A DNA stretch of 64,000 nt, from the NCBI GenBank assembly GCA_016125225.1, contig WGME01000005.1, forward strand, positions 1 to 64,000, read 5' to 3'. This stretch comes from a bacterium (GTDB taxonomy: Bacteria > Planctomycetota > Planctomycetia > Planctomycetales > Planctomycetaceae). The position numbers and the translations under genes were made by a program. Positions 28,585-36,424 of this stretch are shown piece by piece; position 1 is the stretch's first letter, and every line of letters starts with the position of its first letter. The notes below the pieces were generated by a model that was given only the letters and a program-made list of their open reading frames with translations, was not told the DNA's origin and did not search any database.

Positions 28585-28705
28585 AGTGATCGCCTTGGAG
28601 GAAATGAGTGCTTGCTAATGTGCGTTTGCAGTAGAACCAGCCATTTCAGAGAGCCGGTCCAAGACCTGCTCCCACGCTTCTGACTTCGACGAAATCGCAC
28701 CACGG

Positions 28706-29098
28706 CTACTGATCCGCCGTGTTGCCGGCCTTCAATGCCGCGACCTTCGCCAGCGTCTCGTCGGGGTTCTTGAGGGCCTTCGCCTTGCAGCCGGAACAGC
28801 AGACGAAGACGGGTTCGCCTTTGATCTCGAACTTGATGGGTGTTCCCATCGAACCCAGACGGGACTGATTCATCAGGGCACAGAACTGCTGGGCCTTCGC
28901 CAAGGCCTGGTCCTGCGGGCTCAGCCTGGCCAGCGAGGCCAAGACTTTGGAATCGTCAGCTTCAGCAGAATGATCGCCGTGACTGGCCTGCGCTGACGAA
29001 GCCGGTGTCGCGGGTGGAGTCTGTGTCTGACAGCCCACAGCCAGCGCAACAGCGACAAGTGGTAAGAATGTGATGGCCAACTTCCGCGAATGAAACAT
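28706..29098 (-). CDS. Small lipoprotein with a C-terminal CCxxC site
   Basis: A 130-residue protein. MFHSRKLAITFLPLVAVALA VGC is a lipoprotein leader. The mature part has a short His-containing linker (ASHGDHSAEADD), a helical stretch, then FVCCSGCKAKALKNPDETLA. This ending is close to YHS/TRASH-like metal sites and to the C-terminal part of the neighbouring lipoprotein (FCCPPCVDEFVKLAKEHPEE). Copper or other soft-metal binding at the membrane is the likely role. The gap to the next gene downstream is about 120 bases with nothing recognised in it. Confidence 0.65.
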   Translation of the reverse strand: MFHSRKLAITFLPLVAVALAVGCQTQTPPATPASSAQASHGDHSAEADDSKVLASLARLSPQDQALAKAQQFCALMNQSRLGSMGTPIKFEIKGEPVFVCCSGCKAKALKNPDETLAKVAALKAGNTADQ

Positions 29099-29152
29099 GA
29101 TTTGGTCTCCGATGAATGGTCCTTGTGTCGGTGCCGCAAGTAAGGACGGAAA

Positions 29153-30070
29153 TTACTTGATGTAGGTATCCGGGGTCTTGACTTCTTCGGGATGCTCTTT
29201 GGCGAGCTTCACAAACTCATCCACGCAGGGTGGGCAGCAGAACTGGTACGGCATTCCGCCGATGATCCAGGTGAACTTGGAATTGGCCTTGGTCATCGAG
29301 ATGGGGCAAATCTTGTCACCGGGATTTGGCTTTGCGTTGTGTGACGACAACATCCCCTTGAATTTCTGAGAGGCGGTCACATTGCCGTTGGCCGCGATGT
29401 CAGCCTCCGTGTACTTGCCACCCGGTGTCAGATACAGCGTCTGCTCCTCAGCGGCTGGCAAACTGGCGGGCATTTCTTCCGAAAGGGTCTCCGTCTGCGT
29501 CGTAAATCCCACGCGGAATCGCTCGCCATTGATTCGGATGTTCGGAATCGTGATTTCCAGACTCTGGCCCCTCAGTTCCTCCGGTAACTCCCCTGAGAAC
29601 TGAGAAGTTTGGCCTGGCGCGTCCCCCTCCTGCGGCGTCGCGATTAAATCCACCGGCACAGCATCGGGCTGTCCGACAACTTTGACATACGCCTTGATCG
29701 GCTGCTCGTCGACTTCTTGTATCCGCGACTCATCCTTGCCGAGCGTGAGCAGTCGGAAAGCTCCCCCCTTCTCAATCACCGCTTCAGCGTGATAGCTGTC
29801 CGTTCCGATGGGGACGATGATTCCACCATGTGAGCCCGGCTTGTGTGCGTGATCACTCTCGGCTGGCATGGCGATCCCACCGGGGTTGCTAGTGACGATG
29901 GCAGGGTTTGGATTTGCTGGCGCGGTCGCCGCTGCCCCCTGCGAAGACGTGGTTGTTGGAGACGTGGCATCAGTCCGTAGAGCAGGGTTCTGGCCGCAGC
30001 CGATCACGAACAGAAACGAAATGCTCAACAGCGCAAAGCCGGTGAGAGAAAACGCGTTGCGTGTAGACAT
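29153..30070 (-). CDS. Lipoprotein with a TRASH-like CCxxC domain
   Basis: A 305-residue protein with an excellent ribosome site (GGAGGAACTCAACC before the ATG at 30070). The leader ends in a lipobox (SFLFVIGCGQ). The middle has an SDHAHKPGSHGGII segment and a beta-rich domain. The C-terminal 70 residues read KICPISMTKANSKFTWIIGG ... YQFCCPPCVDEFVKLAKEHP, a YHS/TRASH-like cysteine cluster that may bind copper or nickel. This C-terminus resembles the shorter lipoprotein that follows 54 bases downstream. Confidence 0.65.
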   Translation of the reverse strand: MSTRNAFSLTGFALLSISFLFVIGCGQNPALRTDATSPTTTSSQGAAATAPANPNPAIVTSNPGGIAMPAESDHAHKPGSHGGIIVPIGTDSYHAEAVIEKGGAFRLLTLGKDESRIQEVDEQPIKAYVKVVGQPDAVPVDLIATPQEGDAPGQTSQFSGELPEELRGQSLEITIPNIRINGERFRVGFTTQTETLSEEMPASLPAAEEQTLYLTPGGKYTEADIAANGNVTASQKFKGMLSSHNAKPNPGDKICPISMTKANSKFTWIIGGMPYQFCCPPCVDEFVKLAKEHPEEVKTPDTYIK

Positions 30071-30243
30071 GGTTGAGTTCCTCCGTTTCGCTCGCGCAGC
30101 ATCAAGCAGCGGTCGAAACAGCCAAATTGCATTGGGAAAGAAAGCGACAGCACGGCAAACTGCCGAACAATCACTACTGCAAAGCCAGAACTGTTTGGGC
30201 TACCACTCTGCTCAGCAGAGGAGCCTGACAGGGCGAGAAGAGA

Positions 30244-30693
30244 TCAGCAGCGGAGTGAGTTCACCGCGCGCAAAATGCCAACGCCATCCAAGCGAGGAAA
30301 GGCTGTGGGCCAGCAGAAGGTTGCCTTCAATGGAGCAACTTCTACCAAGGACGGCCATTCATGATGTGGCGCAACGATAAGCTGGCGTGCCCATCCGTCG
30401 TGCGAAATGGATGGAACGACCACGTCGCTGGCCAGGTTGGCCGAAACGACTTTCCCGTTCTTACAGGGGCATTCGTGTCCAGGCCGATCCGAAGAATTGG
30501 GGCATTGATCCGTCGAATCGTCTGGATTATGGCAACAGCACGAATCGGCCGCTGTCTGGCTCAGCACGACTGGTCCCAAGGCCGCAAACGTGCAGCAACA
30601 GAACGACGGCCCGAAGAGCGTCGTTACCATCAGCAGCAGCGAAAGAGCCTGGCGTCCCACGATTATTGTCCCTAGGGGCGAGTTCGAACTCAC
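30244..30693 (-). CDS. Cys-rich secreted protein at the head of the copper operon
   Basis: A 149-residue protein. The frame opens with GTG at 30693; an alternative GTG lies at 30660. The N-terminal hydrophobic segment (RQALSLLLMVTTLFGPSF) is a signal peptide or anchor and is followed by a dense cysteine array: CCCTF, DSCCCHNPDD, CPNSSDRPGHECPC. Twelve Cys lie within the region, and a copper-binding or metal-sensing role is plausible. Upstream of its start there are only about 30 bases before the remnant of a transposase on the other strand, so its native promoter may have been displaced. Confidence 0.55.
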   Translation of the reverse strand: MSSNSPLGTIIVGRQALSLLLMVTTLFGPSFCCCTFAALGPVVLSQTAADSCCCHNPDDSTDQCPNSSDRPGHECPCKNGKVVSANLASDVVVPSISHDGWARQLIVAPHHEWPSLVEVAPLKATFCWPTAFPRLDGVGILRAVNSLRC

Positions 30694-30721
30694 ATGATCG
30701 AAACGCTTTCATTCTATCGAT

Positions 30722-31135
30722 GACCTGTCAAGGCGGGAAGAGCAGAAACATCCCAAACTGCTGATGCACGACCGGGACACGAAGTTTACGAAAGCGTTTG
30801 ATGCGGTCTTCGACGCGGCGGGGGCGGAAGGGAAACAGACGGCGTTTCGATCCCCGAACACCAACGCCTTCGTCGAGCGGTTCATTCAGACATTGCAGCA
30901 GGAAGTGCTCGATCACTTCATCGTGTGCGACGAGCAGCACATGGATCATCTGGTGTCGGAGACCGTTGAGCATTACCACGAGGAAAGACCACACCTGTCT
31001 TTGGGGAATGAGCCGCCGGTATATCGCCAGACGACGGAAACCCCAGGCAGCGACAGCGACGAGACCAAGCTGCGGATCGTCTGCCGCGAGCGGTTGGGCG
31101 GACGGCTCAAACACTACGCTCTGAGGGCGGCGTGA
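30722..31135 (+). pseudogene. IS3-type transposase, 5'-truncated
   Basis: The integrase-core frame is open through 30722 and ends at 31135. It contains [15 protein letters not shown] (second catalytic Asp), [15 protein letters not shown] (catalytic Glu), and [12 protein letters not shown] near the end. The first catalytic Asp and all the N-terminal half are missing. The same family is intact at 42030-43088 ([19 protein letters not shown]), but residues differ throughout, so it is a relative and not the same element. The truncation abuts the start of the copper operon on the other strand. Confidence 0.75.
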
Positions 31136-31551
31136 CTGTACCATAACTCCACACTCGCCAATCCAAATTCCGTCCCAACCACTTGTTTTGACGGTAGCGA
31201 AACTGGTCTACCGGCGGGTTACACGAAAGGCTGCCATCTTCGGATGGCGGCCTTTTCGCGTTATATCGCCAGTTCTCGCAACCACTTCTAGAATCGTTCG
31301 GCGTCTCAAAGTCTCCGTCTCCGCCCGCCGCGCGACGATCTAGTCGTCCACACGCGTCGGCTTTCTGGGCCAATCTCGCCCGAAGCTCTCGGTTGTCTCC
31401 ACGTCTCGCGTCGTCCGGGTTAACGACCGTTGCGAGCGCTCGACCGGTCACTGATGACATGGTTGCGATCCGGCCCTCGCGGACCGTAAGGCCATTCTCC
31501 ATCTCACCATGATGGTTGCGACCGCATCCTTCGGCGAATCCGGGAGGCCAG
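31136..31551. other. Intergenic region with a strong terminator-like hairpin
   Basis: About 415 bases between the truncated transposase and the VOC gene. Apart from the hairpin at 31226-31256 I see no gene. Minus-strand open frames in this stretch do not resemble anything I know. Confidence 0.4.
31226..31256. terminator. Bidirectional intrinsic terminator
   Basis: AAAGGC-T-GCCATC (31226-31238), a TTCG loop (31239-31242) and GATGGC-G-GCCTTTT (31243-31256) form a stem with a single internal T/G pair, flanked by A and T runs that serve either strand. It lies between the transposase remnant (plus) and the VOC gene (minus), and would end both transcripts. Confidence 0.75.
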
Positions 31552-31929
31552 TCAGCTCCTTCTGGGTTGAAAGAGCTCAACGGGATTGCCAGATGGATCA
31601 TCCAGAACGATTTGGGAACCGCCTGGTCCGGTGATGATGTCGTTGCGAAATAGAACTCCTGCTTCTCGGAGCCGCTTGACCTCAGCGACGAGATCCTCCA
31701 CCTGGATATGGATGCGGTTCCAGCCGCCAGGAACAGGCTCGCGGCCATCCGGCATCGTCCGTCGACCGGAACTCGTCTTGCCGCTCAGCAGCAGCCGCAC
31801 GCCGTCGCGGCTGACGGAAGCAAATGCAGGGCTGGCGTCCTGATCGACGGTGAAGCCGAGGTGAGTGGTGTAGAAAGTGATTGCGTCCGGAACGTCGTCG
31901 ATCATGTAGCGAATGCTGACCGTGGACAT
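31552..31929 (-). CDS. VOC-superfamily (glyoxalase/bleomycin-resistance type) protein
   Basis: A 125-residue cytoplasmic protein; I take the ATG at 31929 with AAGGGAG upstream. Two beta-alpha-beta-beta-beta modules are visible: SIRYMIDDVPDAITFYTTHL with GFTV...ASPAFASVSRDG, and NRIHIQVEDLVAEVKRLREA with DPSGNPVELFQP. The last carries the conserved metal-ligand Glu. The substrate is unknown. The gene follows the di-haem peroxidase gene by about 75 bases on the same strand and may be the last gene of that cluster. Confidence 0.75.
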   Translation of the reverse strand: MSTVSIRYMIDDVPDAITFYTTHLGFTVDQDASPAFASVSRDGVRLLLSGKTSSGRRTMPDGREPVPGGWNRIHIQVEDLVAEVKRLREAGVLFRNDIITGPGGSQIVLDDPSGNPVELFQPRRS

Positions 31930-32005
31930 TGCCTTGTGCTCCCTTCTGGTTCGATTCCTTTGATAAGCCGCCGTTTGAAAGCCGTCTGTCGGCTTGGTCG
32001 GCAAG

Positions 32006-33052
32006 TCAGGGCTTCTTGTAGTTCTTCGGCACGTCGCCCGTCAGCGCGTTGAGGAACGCCACGATAGCGGCTGCGTCGTCGTCATTCAGATCCGCACCAA
32101 GCTGAACAGAAGACATGATTCTCACGGCTTCATCGAGGGTCTTGACGGAACCGTCGTGGAAATAGGGGGCGGTCTTGCCAATGTTCCGCAGCATCGAAAC
32201 GCGGAACTTGTATCGGTCCGCTTCGTCCTTGGTTGTCTCGAACCGGCCGACGTCTTTGTTCTCCGACTTCGTTGCGAGCCAGTAGTCCTTGACCACGCCG
32301 AACTTCTCAAACGATCCCCCGCCGAGAAGTTTCCCCTTGTGGCAGCCGGCGCACCCCATCGACAGAAACAGTTTCAAGCCATCTTTCTGTTTGACATCGA
32401 GGGCATCGTCGGCCCCCGCCAGGTAGAGGTCAATTGGTGCGGGAGTCAGCAGGGTCGCTTCATACGCCTGCACAGCAAGCGCATAGTTGGCGGGAGAGAC
32501 CGGATCGGACTCCTGGGGAAATGCTCGCAAGAACCCATCTGTGTAACCATGCTTCTTGAGCAGCGGGACCACGTCTTCAGCGGCTGAGAAGCCCATCGAA
32601 CCGGTGAGAGACCGCTCCGCCTGATGAGCCCCTGACTTGCGATCACCGGTCCACCGCAATGTCGGTTGCAGGACCGCGTTGAAGATTGTCTGCGAGTTGC
32701 GGGACGTGTCCTTTCCACGGGCGTCAACGGAAAATCGCTTGTGATCGGCTCCCCAGTCCTCCACCCGATGGCAGCTGGCACAGGCGATCTTGCCATTGCC
32801 GGACAGACGCTGATCCCAGAACAGGGATTGTCCGAGGAGCACTGCTGGCTCACTCAGTTTTTCCTCCCGCACCGCTTCCAGTATTCCAAACTGCTTGAGG
32901 GCATCTTGCCTGAGCGGATCTTCAGCACTTACGGGCGTTGACAGCCACAGGCATGAAGCTAAAGCGAGGAGCATCGCCAGCCGGAGCGATCTCTTGATCG
33001 ACAGGTGAATCGCCCGCTGCTGGCAGGATTGGAATTCGGCATCCTGGGGCAT
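32006..33052 (-). CDS. Di-haem cytochrome c peroxidase, exported
   Basis: A 348-residue periplasmic protein. The signal peptide (IKRSLRLAMLLALASCLWLS) follows a hydrophilic N-terminus. Two c-type haem sites are visible: IACASCHRVEDWG and GCAGCHKGKLLGG. The family motif SFEKFGV and the C-terminal MLRNIGKTAPYFHDGSVKTL are also present. It reduces peroxide using electrons from cytochrome c or another donor. The ATG at 33052 touches the TGA of the upstream permease gene (TGAATG), so the two are translationally coupled. Confidence 0.85.
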   Translation of the reverse strand: MPQDAEFQSCQQRAIHLSIKRSLRLAMLLALASCLWLSTPVSAEDPLRQDALKQFGILEAVREEKLSEPAVLLGQSLFWDQRLSGNGKIACASCHRVEDWGADHKRFSVDARGKDTSRNSQTIFNAVLQPTLRWTGDRKSGAHQAERSLTGSMGFSAAEDVVPLLKKHGYTDGFLRAFPQESDPVSPANYALAVQAYEATLLTPAPIDLYLAGADDALDVKQKDGLKLFLSMGCAGCHKGKLLGGGSFEKFGVVKDYWLATKSENKDVGRFETTKDEADRYKFRVSMLRNIGKTAPYFHDGSVKTLDEAVRIMSSVQLGADLNDDDAAAIVAFLNALTGDVPKNYKKP

Positions 33053-34381
33053 TCAATTCTCCATTTTCCGGGCCGCAAACAGTAGCTTGCTGAACTGCTG
33101 CCAGACCAGACCGGCGGCGATGATTCCAAGGCCTAGGATCCAGACGAACCGGTCGACCCAGAACGCAAGGAACAGGCACGAGAGCAGTCCCATCCACGCA
33201 ACCACTCGCGGGAATTGCCTATCGGGCTCACGCAATTGCAGTGCCGCAAAGTTAGTTAAGGCGTAGTACACCAGCACGGTAAACGCACTGAACGACCAGG
33301 TCGTCTTCACGTCACCGGAAAGGACCAGCGTGGCAATGGCGAGCCCCACACCGATGACGGCAGCGAAGGGAGTGCTTCCCGACCGATCGATGGCTGCCAG
33401 GCATGTCGGCAAGTCTCCCCGCCGTCCCATTGCGAGGGCGACGCGCGAGAGGCCAAGCACAAGGTTCAGCAATACGCCCAGCATCGACGTGACGGCCCCT
33501 ATCGCGATGACCAGGTCGATTCCGGGGATGTCGAATCGCCGGGCAACGACTTCCAAGGGCGCGGCTTCCTGTTGAGCGGCCCGGTGCAACGCGTCTGCTC
33601 CCAGGGTGGCGATGGAGACCCATGCGACCGCCGCGTACAGCAGCAATGACGCCATCAAGGTGAGGATGATTGCGGCGGGGATATTCCGTCGTGGCTCGCG
33701 GACTTCCTCACCCAGAGTAGCGATCCGTCCGTATCCGGTGTAAGCCACAAACATGAGGGCGCATGCCTCCAGAAACCCACCCGGCGCGAACTCGGGCGGA
33801 GAACCGAAGCGAGCAAGTTCTCGGGTTTGTGGCCGGAGCGCTGCGGGCAGTCCTGCCGCCACAAAAATCGCCAGCGACAAGAGCGTGACAGAGACCACAG
33901 CCGCATTGAACGCTTTGCTCCAACGAAGGCCACCTAACACGAAGCCCGTCACCAGAATCACCGCTGCCAGAGCCAGGGGAACTCGCCACTCTGTGGCGGT
34001 CAGCCCCAGGACGTTCAGACCGTAACCGGCAAAGCCGAGCGCTGCCGTCGCGGCTGATGCACTCTTTGCACAGAGAAACATCCAACCGGCCGTGAAGCCG
34101 AGACTCGGATGCAACCACCGGTAGCCGTATTCATAAGTGCCGCCGCTGACGGGATGGGCGGCTGCCAGTTGCGCACTGCTCAACCCATTCAATCCAGCAA
34201 CCAGCGAGGCCACGCCAATCGCAGTGACAAGCCATGAGCCGGCGCTGCCGGCGGCGGTCCCCACACTCACGAAGATGCCTGTGCCGACAATGGACCCCAA
34301 CCCCATCATCGTTCCACCAAGAATTCCGATTTCCCGACGGAGAGACGGCTGACGGATTGTCTGTGAACCTACGGATGCCAC
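33053..34381 (-). CDS. APC-family amino-acid/polyamine permease
   Basis: A roughly 442-residue inner-membrane transporter. I prefer GTG at 34381, with GGGAG five bases upstream, over the longer TTG at 34459. SLRREIGILGGTMMGLGSIV then GTGIFVSVGTAAG is the classic first-helix motif (unwound TM1 with GTGIF), and about twelve hydrophobic segments follow. SSAQLAAAHPVSGGTYEYGY is the conserved region between TM2 and TM3. Substrate cannot be told. It is coupled to the peroxidase gene downstream. A perfect 11-bp inverted repeat containing the PadR-type operator lies about 80 bases upstream of the chosen start. Confidence 0.8.
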   Translation of the reverse strand: MASVGSQTIRQPSLRREIGILGGTMMGLGSIVGTGIFVSVGTAAGSAGSWLVTAIGVASLVAGLNGLSSAQLAAAHPVSGGTYEYGYRWLHPSLGFTAGWMFLCAKSASAATAALGFAGYGLNVLGLTATEWRVPLALAAVILVTGFVLGGLRWSKAFNAAVVSVTLLSLAIFVAAGLPAALRPQTRELARFGSPPEFAPGGFLEACALMFVAYTGYGRIATLGEEVREPRRNIPAAIILTLMASLLLYAAVAWVSIATLGADALHRAAQQEAAPLEVVARRFDIPGIDLVIAIGAVTSMLGVLLNLVLGLSRVALAMGRRGDLPTCLAAIDRSGSTPFAAVIGVGLAIATLVLSGDVKTTWSFSAFTVLVYYALTNFAALQLREPDRQFPRVVAWMGLLSCLFLAFWVDRFVWILGLGIIAAGLVWQQFSKLLFAARKMEN

Positions 34382-34463
34382 AGCGACTCCCTGAAGTTGT
34401 CCAGCGGACAAAGCGTCAGGGGAGTTGCCACCCCCGACACTCCAGGAATCGTACCCCAACCGC

Positions 34464-34491
34464 TATCGGACTTCAATATCGAAGTCCGATA
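34464..34491. promoter_or_regulatory. Operator-like palindrome upstream of the APC permease gene
   Basis: TATCGGACTTC (34464-34474) and GAAGTCCGATA (34481-34491) form a perfect 11-bp inverted repeat with a 6-base spacer. The right half also contains TATCG-N5-CGATA (34477-34491), the same motif found at 36295-36309 and 41168-41182. On the minus strand, TTGAGC followed 17 bases later by AATATC could serve as -35/-10, with the operator over the -10. Confidence 0.65.
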
Positions 34492-34580
34492 TTTAATGTC
34501 TGTGATTCGTGCTCAACTTGCCGATCCGGTAGAGCGTGAGTGGCCAGCCATCGCAGCATGGGGATCGGAGGGTCATTCAC

Positions 34581-36245
34581 TCAGCTTTCGACGAACCAGC
34601 CGATGGCGCGGCTCAATTCAAACTGAGCGACGTTGTAGTCGACGACCGCGTTCAGATAGGCTCGCTGGGCAGTGGCCAGCGCTTGAATCGACTGCAAAGT
34701 TTCAATGGGAAGACCTTGAGCATTCTCGATGCGTTGGACATTCAGAGCATAAGACTTCTGAGCGGCTTCGACGCCGCGGCGCGTCAGTTCGATGCGTTGT
34801 TGGCGCTTGGTCACTTGAGCGTGCGCCTCCGCCACCTCACTAGCCACGCGATCCATGATGGCCACCTCGCGCATCTGCGCCTGGCGTTGCATCGAACTGG
34901 TCTCATCCCGCGCGGCCCGTTCCCCAAATCCGAGATTGCGAATTTCCCAGTAAGCGACGGCATCCGCGTCCCAACGGTCATTGGAATTCACGATCGAACT
35001 CCCCAGCCCGCCTCCCATTCCTCCGTAGCTCATCCCTAATAAGACACTGGGCACCAGCGGGGCGTACTTCTCCCGACGTAAACGCTCGACGGCCTCGCAG
35101 ACCAGATGTCTTTGCTCCGCCAGTTCCGGACGACGCGACAAGCCGGTTGCGACGTAGGAGGCCGGTCCCCCGTCCAACGTCATAACTTCCAACGGGATGA
35201 CGCTCGGTTCGCCACTCTGGATTAAAACCGAGGGATCGGCATGGAGAACCTGTGCGAGACGTGCGGAAGCAACCTGGACGGTTTCTTCACGCGACACCAG
35301 TTCTTCCTGTCGGAGAGCCAGTTCCGCTTCCGACCGTTGATGATCGGATTGCAAGCCTTGTCCCGTTTCGGCGTACTGCCGGGTCAGATCCGTCAACTTC
35401 TCGGTATTTGCCAAGGCTTCCCTGGCGATCGCCAGGGCATGTTCGGCGCGCACCAGTTCCAGATAGGCGACTGCGGCATCCCGCAGTGTATCGTTCCTGG
35501 CCGCGGTGGCTCCGAACTGTCGGGCGGAAGCCTGATGGGCGGTAATCTTGGGCTGGAAGATTGCGTCCGTCAGATGGAACTGTGCGACGACTCCCGGCAC
35601 AGCGGGCGATCCGGCCCCCACCGCATTCGCCCCCATTCCGCCGTAGAACGAACTGCGTGTGGTATTGAAGACGTTGCCTGCCACGTCCTGAATCGCCCCT
35701 TCGTGGTGGTTGTAATTCAACCCGGCACGCAACGACGGTATCCAGAGCGTTTCGGCGCGCTCAACTCGCGCATAGGCTTCGTTGATGCGCTCTCGGGCAA
35801 CTGCGACGTTCGGATTCTGAGAATCCGCGAGGTGCAGGACATTCCCAAGGTTGAGGGTATAGGTTCCGGTGTCAATCACCGTTGCAGGGGGGACGGGAAC
35901 CGGCACTTCCTCGCTGTTCGAGGCGAGAACGGTCTTCGTATTTGTATCGGCTTCATCGGTTGGCGCGCTCTCTTGAGTCGCACCGACCGGAGTCAATGGC
36001 CGATCTGTCGCTTCGATGTGAGGTTTCTGCCATCGTGCTGACGGTACGGATGGGGAACGTGCGTCGGACTGACCGGTCGGGTTTTGCGCCGGACGGCCAG
36101 TAATACTTGCGAGGGGGGCCGACGCGCTGACGGACTTCGTCGATTGCTGAGTTAATGCGTCATGCCGCCGGTCCAACGGAACTGCGGTGCAGCCAGTGAC
36201 GCCAAAGACGAGTCCCATCAGGCAAGACAAGAGTTTCTGCGCCAT
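34581..36245 (-). CDS. TolC-family outer-membrane efflux lipoprotein
   Basis: A 554-residue outer-membrane channel; start ATG at 36245 opens a lipoprotein leader (MAQKLLSCLMGLVFGVTGC). A Ser/Pro/Thr-rich linker of about 120 residues precedes the channel part, longer than in usual TolC proteins. Two outer-membrane-factor repeats follow: NVLHLADSQNPNVAVARERI with NEAYARVERAETLWIPSL, and SRRPELAEQRHLVCEAVERL with YAPLVPSVLLGMSYGG. It should form the tunnel for the RND pump and adaptor encoded upstream on the same strand. An operator-like TATCG-N5-CGATA sits about 50 bases before its start, so it probably has its own PadR-controlled promoter in addition to readthrough. Confidence 0.85.
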   Translation of the reverse strand: MAQKLLSCLMGLVFGVTGCTAVPLDRRHDALTQQSTKSVSASAPLASITGRPAQNPTGQSDARSPSVPSARWQKPHIEATDRPLTPVGATQESAPTDEADTNTKTVLASNSEEVPVPVPPATVIDTGTYTLNLGNVLHLADSQNPNVAVARERINEAYARVERAETLWIPSLRAGLNYNHHEGAIQDVAGNVFNTTRSSFYGGMGANAVGAGSPAVPGVVAQFHLTDAIFQPKITAHQASARQFGATAARNDTLRDAAVAYLELVRAEHALAIAREALANTEKLTDLTRQYAETGQGLQSDHQRSEAELALRQEELVSREETVQVASARLAQVLHADPSVLIQSGEPSVIPLEVMTLDGGPASYVATGLSRRPELAEQRHLVCEAVERLRREKYAPLVPSVLLGMSYGGMGGGLGSSIVNSNDRWDADAVAYWEIRNLGFGERAARDETSSMQRQAQMREVAIMDRVASEVAEAHAQVTKRQQRIELTRRGVEAAQKSYALNVQRIENAQGLPIETLQSIQALATAQRAYLNAVVDYNVAQFELSRAIGWFVES

Positions 36246-36294
36246 GCGACCATCCTTGGCCAACTAAAACCAGTGCGGAATTCTTCTCCTGAAT

Positions 36295-36309
36295 TATCGA
36301 AAACCGATA
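36295..36309. promoter_or_regulatory. Operator-like TATCG-N5-CGATA before the TolC-family gene
   Basis: TATCG (36295-36299), AAAAC, CGATA (36305-36309): a perfect 5-bp inverted repeat with a 5-base spacer. It lies in the 179-base gap between the adaptor and TolC-family genes, about 50 bases upstream of the latter. The same motif flanks the padR-like gene. Confidence 0.65.
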
Positions 36310-36424
36310 TTGCGATCCTGAGCAAGTTCTCCCGACGATTCATGACGACGGCACCGGATGGTCCACCTATTCCGTTTAGGCAAGTTGCGTAGGCTGCCGG
36401 GCCACAGGCTCGGACGATCCAGAA

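Noticed and set aside
30660-30700. GAGTTCGAACTC as a possible tRNA T-arm
   Set aside because: No acceptor, D or anticodon stem can be drawn around it; the sequence is a short palindrome at the start of a Cys-rich gene.
31257-31551. Possible gene on the minus strand downstream of the VOC gene
   Set aside because: The only long frame overlaps the VOC gene out of frame and carries Arg/Asp-rich low-complexity sequence. No evidence of homology.
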